Below, one piece after another: positions 25,433 to 34,405 of a stretch of 64,000 nt of DNA (position 1 is the first letter of the stretch; each line of letters starts with the position of its first letter). Source of the stretch: Myxococcales bacterium 68-20 (GTDB taxonomy: Bacteria; Myxococcota_A; Polyangia; Polyangiales; Polyangiaceae); assembly GCA_001899635.1 (NCBI GenBank), contig MKVQ01000020.1:1-64000 (forward strand), given 5' to 3'. Both the position numbers and the translations under genes were made by a program. The notes under the pieces are model-generated. The model did no database searches. It saw only the letters and a list, made by a program, of their open reading frames with translations, and was not told the origin of the DNA.

Positions 25433-26838
25433 GGGTCGATCCAACGCACAAGAACGAGATCGTCGTGCGACCAAGCGACCAGTGCTCTCCCCGATGGCGT
25501 GAGCGCGAGGGTGGCCTGGCTGCCGCCCGAGTCCAGGAGCATCGGCGGCAACCATGCTCCTTCCGGCGAGAGCCAGGACAGGTAGGCACCGTCGCTGACG
25601 CACCAGACGCCGCTCGAGGGCTTTTGCTCCTCCCACACCACCAAGCCGTGACCGCTGTGGGAAAGCGCGATCTCCCCGATTGCCGTCCTGCCGGGCGGTG
25701 CGCCCGGGATGGACTCGGAGGCTCCCCACTTGCCGCTCGCGTCCCGACGCATGACTCCGCTGTTGTAGATGCATCCGGGTGACCAGCTACTCCCTGCCAC
25801 CATCGTGCGACCGAGGTCGTCGCTCGCGATCCGTGCATGCGACGCAGGGAAACCAGTGAGCTCGGTAAACGCACTCCAGCCACCGTCGCGCGCGCGCATC
25901 GCCGTTTGGACGAGAGCTCCGCCATCCATCAAGTACTCAATCGCGAGCACGCTCATCGAACCGTCGCGTTCGGGGCTGACGCCCAGCCTGACCGCTCCCC
26001 CGAGGCCAAGCGGTTCGGTGGGGCTCCAGCCTGCGTCCGGCGAGAACGCTGCCGCCTTCACCGATTCGGGCCCACGACCCTCCCATAACGCAAGAGCCTC
26101 GCCGTTCGCGTCCACCGCGAGCTCAAAACCATCCAGCCAATCCGGTGTGAGCGGAGATGGCTCGCCGAAGCGCCCCCCGGCGGGCGCTCGAAACGCGAGA
26201 AGGCCACCATTCAATGGTTCGGTATCAACCAGAGCGGTGATGTTGCCCGCCCCATCCGCAGCGAGCTTGAATTCCGGCGGCGAAGGCTCCTGCCACCAAC
26301 CGATACCCGTGACCGCAAGGGTCGAGACGATCGACCAAGTGCCATCCGAGCTTCGCTCTCGCGTACAGACAACATTGTGAGAGTGACTCGCCGACTCGTA
26401 ATAGGCAGCGACAACGGTGCCATCCGGCCGCATGGCAACCTTCGGTGTCTGGCCCAAACGTCTGGACGGGTCGTCCAGCGCCGTGATCGTCTCCACATCG
26501 AGCCACTGCGAGTCGCGATACAGCCGGATCCGAACATGGCCTGGACTATCCCAGCCGACCACGGCATCGCCGTTTGGGGTCACCGCGACGACCGGTCGCG
26601 TGCCTTGTACAGCGAAGTCGGCCGTCACGCCCGGCGGTATCGATACCGGCACAGCGGATGCGATTGCGTCGGGCGCAGGGCGGCAGTCACTTCGAGGCTC
26701 GGGCCTGACGGGCGCTGGCGCTTGGCCGGCCCCCGAATCGGCGGAGGCGTACGGTCCAGGCGTCAGCTCCGACGGCGGGTCGACGGCGATTGCGCCACAC
26801 GCACAGACAACCACGCTGACAAGGGCGACCCGACGCAC
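25426..26838 (-). CDS. Exported, probably lipid-anchored beta-propeller-like protein
   Basis: 470 residues from GTG 26838 (RRVALVSVVVCACGAIA), a signal peptide with a possible lipidated Cys14. A Pro/Ala/Ser linker follows. About eight repeats of roughly 45-55 residues then occur, each with a strand such as VAVTPNGDAVVGWDS, VAMRPDGTVVAAYYE, LAVDANGEALALWEG, IALSHSGHGLVVWEE or LALTPSGRALVAWSH. The x-x-x-P/D-x-G-x-A-x-x-x-W pattern fits a six- to eight-bladed propeller. Similar secreted proteins occur in myxobacteria without known function. No catalytic residues recognised. Confidence 0.75.
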   Translation of the reverse strand: MRRVALVSVVVCACGAIAVDPPSELTPGPYASADSGAGQAPAPVRPEPRSDCRPAPDAIASAVPVSIPPGVTADFAVQGTRPVVAVTPNGDAVVGWDSPGHVRIRLYRDSQWLDVETITALDDPSRRLGQTPKVAMRPDGTVVAAYYESASHSHNVVCTRERSSDGTWSIVSTLAVTGIGWWQEPSPPEFKLAADGAGNITALVDTEPLNGGLLAFRAPAGGRFGEPSPLTPDWLDGFELAVDANGEALALWEGRGPESVKAAAFSPDAGWSPTEPLGLGGAVRLGVSPERDGSMSVLAIEYLMDGGALVQTAMRARDGGWSAFTELTGFPASHARIASDDLGRTMVAGSSWSPGCIYNSGVMRRDASGKWGASESIPGAPPGRTAIGEIALSHSGHGLVVWEEQKPSSGVWCVSDGAYLSWLSPEGAWLPPMLLDSGGSQATLALTPSGRALVAWSHDDLVLVRWIDPP

Positions 26839-27235
26839 GCATCCATCTCTACACCGAAGCTCGCTCGTCGGCTCGTCGCTGGTGCCGCCTAGCCCCGCGA
26901 ACGCGAACGCGGACGCGCCGGGAACGACGCGACAACCGGGCCGGCTGCTCCCATCGAGCTCGAAGTCCCTCCACCAGGGTTGCCTTCGGTTCCTGCTCCG
27001 CAGCGCCGCACTACGGGTCTCTTCTCGACCGGCGCCACGACCGTCGTTCAAACATCGCCGCACGATCCCGCCGTCTTCCTGGTGGCTCGTCGCGCGAACG
27101 CTCGCGTGTCCCCCGTCGCCGAGGCCGGATTCTGCGAGCAATCCTCCGGGAACGTGCCGTTTTCGGATCGATGCCCTTGCCCGATACTGTCTCCCGCGGT
27201 TGCAGCCCCCATCAGTGGCGGTATAGAGCGACTCC
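26839..27235. other. Divergent intergenic region
   Basis: 397 bp between the propeller-like gene (minus) and the serine hydrolase gene (plus). Open frames lack motifs. Presumably holds both promoters; no repeats or hairpins stand out. Confidence 0.5.
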
Positions 27236-28378
27236 ATGAGAGCTCGTTGGTTCGTCGCCCTCGCCGCAGCGTCCTCCGTAGCTTCTTGCGGCGGGCATGT
27301 GCCAGAGGGGAACGTCGCAGCCAAGGAGGCGGACGGAGGAAGCGTCGTGTCCACCGATGAACAGCAACGACTTCATGATCGGCTGGCGAATGCGGTCGCG
27401 CCGCTCGTCGAATCGCCCTTCGGGACGGCTGCTGCGGTTACGGGCACAGTCGGCACCGTCGAAAGCACCGTTGCGCTCGGGACGCTTTGGGAAGGCGGAC
27501 CGTCTGCAACGAACGACTCACGATTCAACGTGGCGAGCGTGAGCAAGGTTCTCACGGCCGCACGCATCGTCAGCCTTGCACACGCCAAAGCGATCGGGCT
27601 CGACGATCCGATCTCGAAGCATCTCCCCGGCGTGAGGCTCATCGACAAGGGCGGCGTCGATCGCGCGGGAACGATCACGGTCCGCCAGCTCGTGCAGCAC
27701 CGAAGCGGACTTCCGCAGGTGCCAAGGGATCTCGAGCAGAAGGTCGCGAATCGGTGGTCATCGCCGGACCTGCTTCGCGTTCTCACGGATTCCTGGGACC
27801 TCGCACTCGACGGGATCCCCGGCCAGTACAAGTACTCGAACACCGGCTACGCGCTTCTCGGAGCGATCATCGAACGCACGCGCAACTGTTCCTACGCCGA
27901 CTGCATGTCCACCTACCTGAGCGAGCTCGGGATGATGCACTCGACGTTCTGGCCAACGACGCTCGGCGACGATGCTGCTCGCGGTCGCGTCGTCGTCCAG
28001 GGGACCGTCAAGTTCAACGAATCTGGTTGGTACGCGAGCCGCTACGCCCTTCCGTTTACTGGTCTCTGGACGTCGATGCCAGACCTCGCCCGGTTCGGAT
28101 CGGTCGTCGTGGCGGCATCAAAGGACCTTGCGTCGCCCCTTCACGAGATGACCGCGCCGGATGGGAAACCACTCGGGCTCTTCCTCGACACGAGACTCGA
28201 CGCGACGAGCCTGGAACACGATGGAAGTGGACCAGGCTTCCGCGCGGCCCTCATCGTCATTCCGAGCAAGAGCGTCGTACTGGCAATGGCTACGAACGGC
28301 GGCAACGAGACCAAGGACGAGGGAACCGCCTTCGCCAACGTCGTCCGCAGCACGTTGAACGCGGTGCCTGCACCGTAG
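27236..28378 (+). CDS. Serine beta-lactamase-like hydrolase, lipoprotein
   Basis: 380 residues from ATG 27236. The lipoprotein signal ends at VASC with Cys18. The penicillin-binding/class C fold motifs are intact: S101-V-S-K104 (nucleophile and Lys), Y200-S-N202 (YxN, in YKYSNTGYALLG) and H328-D-G330 (HxG, replacing KTG). This pattern is typical of esterase/D-aminopeptidase/beta-lactamase-family proteins (Pfam Beta-lactamase) rather than true antibiotic-resistance enzymes. Substrate unknown; location outer membrane or periplasm. No operon partner. Confidence 0.85.
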   Translation: MRARWFVALAAASSVASCGGHVPEGNVAAKEADGGSVVSTDEQQRLHDRLANAVAPLVESPFGTAAAVTGTVGTVESTVALGTLWEGGPSATNDSRFNVASVSKVLTAARIVSLAHAKAIGLDDPISKHLPGVRLIDKGGVDRAGTITVRQLVQHRSGLPQVPRDLEQKVANRWSSPDLLRVLTDSWDLALDGIPGQYKYSNTGYALLGAIIERTRNCSYADCMSTYLSELGMMHSTFWPTTLGDDAARGRVVVQGTVKFNESGWYASRYALPFTGLWTSMPDLARFGSVVVAASKDLASPLHEMTAPDGKPLGLFLDTRLDATSLEHDGSGPGFRAALIVIPSKSVVLAMATNGGNETKDEGTAFANVVRSTLNAVPAP

Positions 28379-28841
28379 CTTCTTGCTCCATGTACCGCTG
28401 ACGTCGTGGAAGGGATGAATAGAATCACTTCTGAACGTCATGCCGACGTGAGTCCGTTCATTCCTCTCCATCAAGCAATAGACACACGTATCCCATACAA
28501 GAGAGACATGACGCCGAACACGCTGTGTCGAGTGTGGGGAGCCAGGCTCGTTCCACGTCGCACGACGATCTGAGATGAACCGATTCACCAGGCGAATGGA
28601 TCGACGACGCGAGATCGCTCGCCCACTCCTTCAGCAGCGAGGGGCGAACGTGGCACTCACGACGTCCTTGAAGGTGAGCGTCGCCTACCAATCCCAAGGG
28701 CGGTACGACTGAACGAGATCGCCGTCGCTTTGCCCCGGTTTGCGCTCCCATGTCGCGCAATGGACCGGGAAGAGCTCAGCGAACTCGCTCGGTGTGAGGT
28801 GACGCGTCGACGTTCTTCGCGCCTTCGCCTTCGCCTTCGGA
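28379..28841. other. Convergent intergenic region, possible frameshifted gene end
   Basis: The left part (28379-28680) shows nothing gene-like. In 28685-28860 a minus-strand frame reads RTSTRHLTPSEFAELFPVHC and ends VQSYRPWDW at a TAG at 28685-28687, with moderate codon bias. It could be the true C-terminus of the neighbouring 422-residue protein if a base is missing or inserted near 28860-28890. Confidence 0.35.
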
Positions 28842-30110
28842 TCAGCGCGCCCGGCGACGTGCCGTGCGCGAGTGTGCGGTGAACCACGGAAAGACGGGCC
28901 CGTATGGCGTTCCGAGCTTCCAATCGGACAGACGGTCGATTCCATGCCACCCTCGCGCGCCCGCCTGCATCGCCAGGATGCCGAATGGAGCACTCAACAG
29001 CGTCGCGTCGATCGCGTCGTCACGGAACCCGTGGGCGCGAAACCAGAGGTGCTCCTTCGGCAGCGCCGGAAGCTCGCTGTCGTACGCGAGCTTGACGAAC
29101 ACGTCGGCGTCACCCCGTAGCGCGTCGAACGTCGCTCGCAGGAGCGGAAAGGAAGCGCGCGCGCGCCGGGCCATGAAATCGCTCACCGCCTTGCTCGCCT
29201 GCAGAATCATCCCCTCCGGCTCCGGCGCCGAGAGGAAGATCGACGGGGTGGGTCGGCCCGCGAGCATCGCGAACGGTGAGGATTCAGGCTCGCAGACGAC
29301 GGCGCGGTTCACGAGATGGGCTTCGTCCGTCGCGGCGTCGCTGTCTCGGAGCGCGACGTGCTCGGGCGCGGCGGCGCGCATGAACTGCTCCGCAGGCACG
29401 AACGCGATCGTCCCTTCCGGTTCAGCGAGCTCGAGCTCTTCGCCCATCTGCGCTCTTCGTTCGAGGATGGTGAACGCGATCGCGCGCACCGTATCCAATC
29501 GCAGGTCGGAAAAAGCCACGTCGGGGTTGAGAATGTCGAGGTCGAACGCGCCGATCTCGCCGAGGCCGTGCGTATGCAGCCACTCGGGCGCCGGTCCGCT
29601 GTTCGAGATCATGTGTCGGATGTAGAGCCCCTCCACGTCGAGCTCCGCGTCGATGGACAGCTCATCGACGATCGCGCCGCGCGACCAGATACGCTGCGAG
29701 AGGAGATCGACGACCCCGACGCTCGCCGTCCCCATGACGGCGAAGGCGAAGCGCAGAAAGCGCTTTCGCGCGACGATGGGAGATTCGCCGAGCGCGTCGA
29801 CGGTGAGCGTGACTCCGGAGCGCGCGCGAGTGACCGTCTCGCGCTCCGTCCTCGTCAGATGCCCGTCGGCGCTCGCCGACGCTGCGACGAGCTTCGCAAC
29901 CTTCGCGATCGGACCGTTCAGTGTCGCCCGGCCCCATGTGGGATGACCGATCCGAAGCGTCCAGTCGCCCGGAGTCGCGTTCGCATCGGCCACGACGTCA
30001 AAACCGCGATCGCGGAGGCCACCGAACGCATCCATACCGGGGGGCTCGATCGACGCGAACAACACGACACCGCACGAGGGAACGGGTTGAGGCCAGTCGA
30101 GGAGCGGCAT
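28842..30110 (-). CDS. Conserved hypothetical protein
   Basis: 422 residues from ATG 30110 (MPLLDWPQPVPSCGVVLFAS). No signal peptide. The sequence is mixed alpha/beta with WTLRIGHPTWGRATLNGPIA, SNSGPAPEWLHTHGLGEIGA and HLWFRAHGFRDDAIDATLL. It weakly recalls DUF4026/DUF2314-type cytoplasmic proteins, but this is a guess from layout only. The C-terminus is Arg-rich (SRTARRRAR) and unlike the rest, which may reflect a frameshift. Divergent from the membrane TPR-like gene, with 121 bp between starts. Confidence 0.65.
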   Translation of the reverse strand: MPLLDWPQPVPSCGVVLFASIEPPGMDAFGGLRDRGFDVVADANATPGDWTLRIGHPTWGRATLNGPIAKVAKLVAASASADGHLTRTERETVTRARSGVTLTVDALGESPIVARKRFLRFAFAVMGTASVGVVDLLSQRIWSRGAIVDELSIDAELDVEGLYIRHMISNSGPAPEWLHTHGLGEIGAFDLDILNPDVAFSDLRLDTVRAIAFTILERRAQMGEELELAEPEGTIAFVPAEQFMRAAAPEHVALRDSDAATDEAHLVNRAVVCEPESSPFAMLAGRPTPSIFLSAPEPEGMILQASKAVSDFMARRARASFPLLRATFDALRGDADVFVKLAYDSELPALPKEHLWFRAHGFRDDAIDATLLSAPFGILAMQAGARGWHGIDRLSDWKLGTPYGPVFPWFTAHSRTARRRAR

Positions 30111-30231
30111 CTATGGAGAGAGCGACCATAGCCGAGAATCGATGGGCCCATAGGCCGTAACCAGCGCTTCTTCGCCCTCTCGCGATCCGCCCACCGGGTG
30201 CCGTCCCCCCGAGTGCTAGGCTCTGCACCCC

Positions 30232-32013
30232 ATGGCTCCACACCTCGGCAAGCATCCCTATCGCAAGACGGCTACGGGGATGCTCGTGGCCGGAATCGCG
30301 CTTTCGGTCATCGGAATCGCGCCGATCCTCGTCGGATCGTTCAGCGGCCTCAGCGTGTTGTTCTTCGTCCTCGGGGCTTGCCTCGCTTACACCGCGGTGC
30401 GCACCCATCGTCAACTCGACGCCGTCCTCCTCAACAACGCCGCGTTCGACCTCGTGGGCCGCGGTCGAATCTCCGAGGCAGAGGCGTTGCTCGATGCCGT
30501 CTCCCCGAAGGGCGGCCATGTTCGCAGGGCGGTCACGGCGCAGCGCGCGCAGATCGCCCTTCGTCGCGCAGACGCACGCGCGGCCGAAGAGCACGCGAAC
30601 GCGCTCCTAGCGACCCCAGTACGTCTCCTTACGCGTGACATGGAGCGCACACAGAACGTGACGGCGCTCGGCATTCGAGCCGTGGCGCGCGCCTCGCTCG
30701 GGAAGTCGGCCGAAGCGCTCGAAGACATCTGCACCGTGCGCGCGTCGGAGATGGCGCCCGGCCAGGCGCTCGCCCAGGCGACAGTCGCAGAAGCCATTCT
30801 CCTGGCGAAGAGCGACGACCGCCCAGCGCTCGCGCGTCTCCTCCAGACGGCAACGCCGCTCTTCGACGATATGGCACCGCGCGAGCGCGCGCTCCTCCGA
30901 GCGCTTCGCCGGATGATCGAGGTACGCCAGCGCTCCGTGTACCGTGAGCCTGCACGCCCCTCCGAGATGGATCGCGAAGAGCCTCTCGTCGGAGAGTGGG
31001 TGTCGAAGATCGTTCCCGAGGCAGCGGCGTTCGTTCCCGAGGCGGAGAGGGTGACGGAGAGTAAGGCGCTCGCCACCGCCCTCGCCCAGACGCCCCCCAC
31101 CGCCCCAGCAGGCTCGGAGGCCATCACGCGACAGTCGTCGCGCCGCCTCGGAGGGGGCCGGCTCAGCTACACGCTGAGCCTGTGGATCGTGGTCATCGTT
31201 TTGTTTCTCACCGTCTGGCAGTTCCTGACGCCGGCAGCGACCGCACCAGAGCCAGCTGCAGCGCCGGAGCCCGCAGAGGGTTGGTTGCCCCTGGTGTTCT
31301 CATTCCTCTTCGCCGTCGTCGCGGCGGGCTTCATCGGGCTGGCTTTCGGTCCGCTCGCGAAGGCACGGCGAGGGACCGCGGCGCTGCGCGAAGCCATGCG
31401 CGCGCTCCTCGCTGGAGACACGCAAGGCGCCTCACGAACGCTGTCGGAGCTCGTCTCACGCGGGCCCGACGCCGTCGCGGCGGCGGCGCAGCTGCAGCTG
31501 AGCGTGCTCGCCGAGAGAGCCTGCAGCATGAGCGACGCGCTCGCGCTCTGCGACTCGGCGCTCGCGCGAGTGTCTCGACAACCCGCTATCCGTGCCCTCA
31601 ATAGCGACATTCTCGTCCCGGAGCTGATCGCGGAGCGTGCGTTGTTGCTGGCCGCGCTCGGCGACGAGCCCCAGTCGAGCGCCGAGCTCGCCACCCTCGC
31701 GCGCGAACATCCGACCTTCGCTTTCATGACGCGCTCCGTCTTTCGCGTTCGGCTCGTGCAATCGCTTCGAAGACTCGATCACCAGGGCGCGGTGCAGATC
31801 GCACGCGACCGGACGCCGGAGCTCCCGCTCAGCCGACGCGACGAGATGCTCGCCGACATCGTCCTTCTTCTCTCCGGTGGCAAGATCGTCGAGGGCGAAG
31901 TCGAGCGCATCGCAGCGGAGCTCTCGGAGGACCGCGAGCTCGCCGCTTGGATCGACTTCATGGCGCCGAACGCGCGCGCACAGCTCGCGACCCATAGCCA
32001 GATGGCTCGTTGA
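30232..32013 (+). CDS. Helical-repeat membrane protein
   Basis: 593 residues. Two membrane helices near the start (GMLVAGIALSVIGIAPILVG, LSVLFFVLGACLAYTAVRT; ~16-58), an Ala-rich helical-repeat domain of TPR/SEL1 type (~60-235), and a second pair of membrane helices (YTLSLWIVVIVLFLTVWQFL and LPLVFSFLFAVVAAGFIGLA; ~302-370) separated by a Pro/Ala linker. A second helical-repeat domain ends the protein. The internal duplication (membrane pair plus helical repeats, twice) is notable. Probably an inner-membrane scaffold; no enzyme motif seen. Confidence 0.7.
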   Translation: MAPHLGKHPYRKTATGMLVAGIALSVIGIAPILVGSFSGLSVLFFVLGACLAYTAVRTHRQLDAVLLNNAAFDLVGRGRISEAEALLDAVSPKGGHVRRAVTAQRAQIALRRADARAAEEHANALLATPVRLLTRDMERTQNVTALGIRAVARASLGKSAEALEDICTVRASEMAPGQALAQATVAEAILLAKSDDRPALARLLQTATPLFDDMAPRERALLRALRRMIEVRQRSVYREPARPSEMDREEPLVGEWVSKIVPEAAAFVPEAERVTESKALATALAQTPPTAPAGSEAITRQSSRRLGGGRLSYTLSLWIVVIVLFLTVWQFLTPAATAPEPAAAPEPAEGWLPLVFSFLFAVVAAGFIGLAFGPLAKARRGTAALREAMRALLAGDTQGASRTLSELVSRGPDAVAAAAQLQLSVLAERACSMSDALALCDSALARVSRQPAIRALNSDILVPELIAERALLLAALGDEPQSSAELATLAREHPTFAFMTRSVFRVRLVQSLRRLDHQGAVQIARDRTPELPLSRRDEMLADIVLLLSGGKIVEGEVERIAAELSEDRELAAWIDFMAPNARAQLATHSQMAR

Positions 32014-32103
32014 TGAGTCCTCGACGCGCTCGCCTCCGATTCTTGAACCAAAGTACAAGGTGGAGCCACACCGGCTGGAACGACTCGAAGGGATCCTGAC
32101 CTC

Positions 32104-32652
32104 ATGAGAACCGCACTGATCATCGGTGACATCCAGCGTGGCATCACCGGCGCCTACCCCTTCGCGCGGCAGGTCGTTCCACCGCTGACCGAGCTGCTCC
32201 CACGTGCGAGAGCCGCCGGCGTGCTGGTGGTGTTCGTACGCATCGCGTTCCGCGCCAACCGGGCAGATCTTCCGCCGGGCAACCCACTGTTCTCCGCGTT
32301 CTTCGAAGCGCGGGAGATCTTCCACGAGGGGATGGCCGGAACCGAGATCGACCTACCGGTGCACGACGAGGACGTCGTCGTACTGAAACGCCGGGCAAGC
32401 GCCTTCGCCGGGACGGATCTGGATCTCGTGCTGCGTGCCCACGCCGTCGACACTATCGCCGTCTCCGGAGTGGCCACCGGCACGATGGTCGCCGCAACCT
32501 GCTACGACGCGGCCGATCGGGGCTATCGGGTCACCGTGCTCCGCGATGGCTGCGCGGATAGCGACCCCACCGTCCATGAATTCTTCATGGACAAGGTGTT
32601 TCCCAGCCGGGCACACGATGTCGTGTCGTGCGCCAAGTGGCTTGCCGACTAA
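32104..32652 (+). CDS. Isochorismatase-like cysteine hydrolase fold, catalytic Cys replaced
   Basis: 182 residues, full length for the family. The first catalytic Asp is present (D9 in IIGDIQRG), as is the Lys (K95 in VVLKRRASAF). The position normally holding the nucleophilic Cys (GxATxxCV) reads GVATGTMV with Met128; a Cys at 133 is five residues on. Many isochorismatase-like proteins with SGVATSG-type motifs also lack this Cys. Hydrolysis by the usual Cys mechanism is therefore unlikely; the true role is unknown. Cytoplasmic, no clear partner gene. Confidence 0.8.
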   Translation: MRTALIIGDIQRGITGAYPFARQVVPPLTELLPRARAAGVLVVFVRIAFRANRADLPPGNPLFSAFFEAREIFHEGMAGTEIDLPVHDEDVVVLKRRASAFAGTDLDLVLRAHAVDTIAVSGVATGTMVAATCYDAADRGYRVTVLRDGCADSDPTVHEFFMDKVFPSRAHDVVSCAKWLAD

Positions 32653-32689
32653 GGGGACGGCTCGCGATGCGCGGCGGGCCGAGCGCAAC

Positions 32690-33709
32690 TCAATCGTCGT
32701 CGGAGTCGTAGGACCGTTCGAGCTGGGTTGGCTCACCGCGCTCGATCGCGGTGCGCCATGTCTCGAGAAGGGCTTCGTTTCCCTCCCAGAACCGCGCGCA
32801 GTCGGCGAGGTACGTCAGAACGGCGGTGCGCTCGCCGCGCTCGAGCAGCGCGCGGGCCAGATCGCGGTCGGGGCCAAAGCTATTCAGTTGGGGGGAGCCA
32901 GGCGTCTTCCCGGCACGCACGAGATACTCCGATGCGGCCGCGAGCCGATCGCGGGCGAGCGCGGCTTGGCCGAGCGCGATGTTCGCCCAGTGGATCGCGT
33001 TGCCGTACTGGAAAGTACGCGTGCTGGTTTCGTTGTCGACAAGCACGCGTTCGGCCGTCTCACGAGCGCGATCCCAGTCCTCTGCCAGGACGGCAGCCTC
33101 CGTAAGGTCGATGCGAACGCCGAGCGCGATCCAGTCCTCACGCGCAAGGATCAGCGCGATCTCGAGCTCCTCGACCGCCGCGCGAGCGTAGCGTCGCCGC
33201 TCTTCGGGGTCGTCCGCCCACTCGGCGCGCTTCGTCAGGGTTCGCGCGATGCACGTTCGCCATTCGCCGTGCATGGGTTCCAGCGCCGCCGCGCGGCGGA
33301 AGAGCGGTTCCGCCTCCTCCGGACGGTAGAAACCGAGAAAGGACGCGGCATTTTCGAGAACTCGGACGTCGGCGTCGCCCTGCGCCGCGGCCGCGACCCA
33401 CGCCCGTCGTGTCGCCTCATGACCTTCGGGTGCCTGCTCTTCCGCGATGTAGCCGTACCCGCCGAGCCCGATGTCGGGACGATGCTGCGCGAGCCACGCG
33501 AGATGCTCCGCGCGACGACGATGATTCTCCGGCGAGAACCGAAGAAAGTAGAAGCCGACGAGACGGACGCGCGCGTCCACGTCCTTTTCATCTGCGATGA
33601 GGCGTCCCTCGAGCGCCGCGCCGTCCTCTTCGGAAAGCCCGCCTTCCTCGATGGGGAGTGCGGACTCGTACGCGATCAGCTGCCAGTCCGTCCGTCTCGT
33701 CTTCGTCAC
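32690..33709 (-). CDS. TPR-type repeat protein
   Basis: 339 residues, no signal peptide. Helical repeats with TPR-like spacing fill residues ~35-310, for example RYARAAVEELEIALILARED, DLTEAAVLAEDWDRARETAE and IALGQAALARDRLAAASEYL. The C-terminus is acidic (SYDSDDD). TPR proteins mediate protein interactions; no partner can be named. Convergent with the isochorismatase-like gene (37 bp between stops). Confidence 0.7.
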   Translation of the reverse strand: MTKTRRTDWQLIAYESALPIEEGGLSEEDGAALEGRLIADEKDVDARVRLVGFYFLRFSPENHRRRAEHLAWLAQHRPDIGLGGYGYIAEEQAPEGHEATRRAWVAAAAQGDADVRVLENAASFLGFYRPEEAEPLFRRAAALEPMHGEWRTCIARTLTKRAEWADDPEERRRYARAAVEELEIALILAREDWIALGVRIDLTEAAVLAEDWDRARETAERVLVDNETSTRTFQYGNAIHWANIALGQAALARDRLAAASEYLVRAGKTPGSPQLNSFGPDRDLARALLERGERTAVLTYLADCARFWEGNEALLETWRTAIERGEPTQLERSYDSDDD

Positions 33710-33799
33710 GACGTGATCATAGTCGCACTACGAGGACGGCACCCGCGACCTTCGCGATCGGCTCGGGTCGCAGGTCGACGCCGATCGCCTTCGCGAGGC

Positions 33800-34180
33800 T
33801 CACCCGCCGTCGCCGCCGTCGCCGCCATCGGAGTCGGCATCGTCCGTCGCGTCGGAGCTCGCATCGCGCGACGCATCCTCGTTCGCGTCTCCGACACGGA
33901 CGTCGGGAAGCGTGGCGTCACGAGCTGCGTCGTTCAGGTCGCCGGCGTCGTCGTCGTAAGGGTAGTCCTCGCAACCGCCCTGGGCACACGCGCCCCCGTA
34001 GCAAGCCATCAGCGTGAATGCCATCGCGCCAGTGCCGAGCACTCCGGCAACGGCGGACACCGTCCGAAGGGCCCCGAACCGGGAGCGAACGCTCGCCTTG
34101 CAATGGACGCACGACGCTGCGCCCGACGGGAGGAAGCCACCACACGAACCACACACACCGAGCTTTGATCGCGAAGGCAT
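33800..34180 (-). CDS. Small zinc-ribbon protein with membrane helix and Asp/Gly-rich tail
   Basis: 126 residues from ATG 34180. A zinc ribbon CGSCGGFLPSGAASCVHC (~10-27) is followed by one membrane segment (TVSAVAGVLGTGAMAFTLMA) ending in CYGGACAQGGCED. An acidic low-complexity tail follows, with DA/DD runs closing in GGDGGDGG. Myxobacterial genomes have many such ribbon-plus-helix-plus-acidic-tail proteins of unknown role. It is divergent from the radical SAM gene (225 bp between starts), which could be coincidence or a functional pairing. Confidence 0.65.
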   Translation of the reverse strand: MPSRSKLGVCGSCGGFLPSGAASCVHCKASVRSRFGALRTVSAVAGVLGTGAMAFTLMACYGGACAQGGCEDYPYDDDAGDLNDAARDATLPDVRVGDANEDASRDASSDATDDADSDGGDGGDGG

Positions 34181-34405
34181 TTGCCTGTCCCTCCTGCAAC
34201 CAGGATGCCGCACACGGCTCGAGAGAATCCAGCGAAACCGTGGGGACCGAGGCGGATCCGAGAGCTCGAATCAGGACAGCGTTGTCATATCCGCGGCTCG
34301 CTCTCGGAGCTCCTCGCTCTGCCATCCTGCTGTCGAGCGCGTGATTCACGCCGGCAGCACATGCCGTATCCTCGATGGAGCACCGCGTGCACCAGTCAGA
34401 GTGAG

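Noticed and set aside
27236-28378. Antibiotic-resistance beta-lactamase
   Set aside because: Motifs SxxK/YxN/HxG and lipoprotein export fit the broad serine-hydrolase family; nothing supports beta-lactam hydrolysis.
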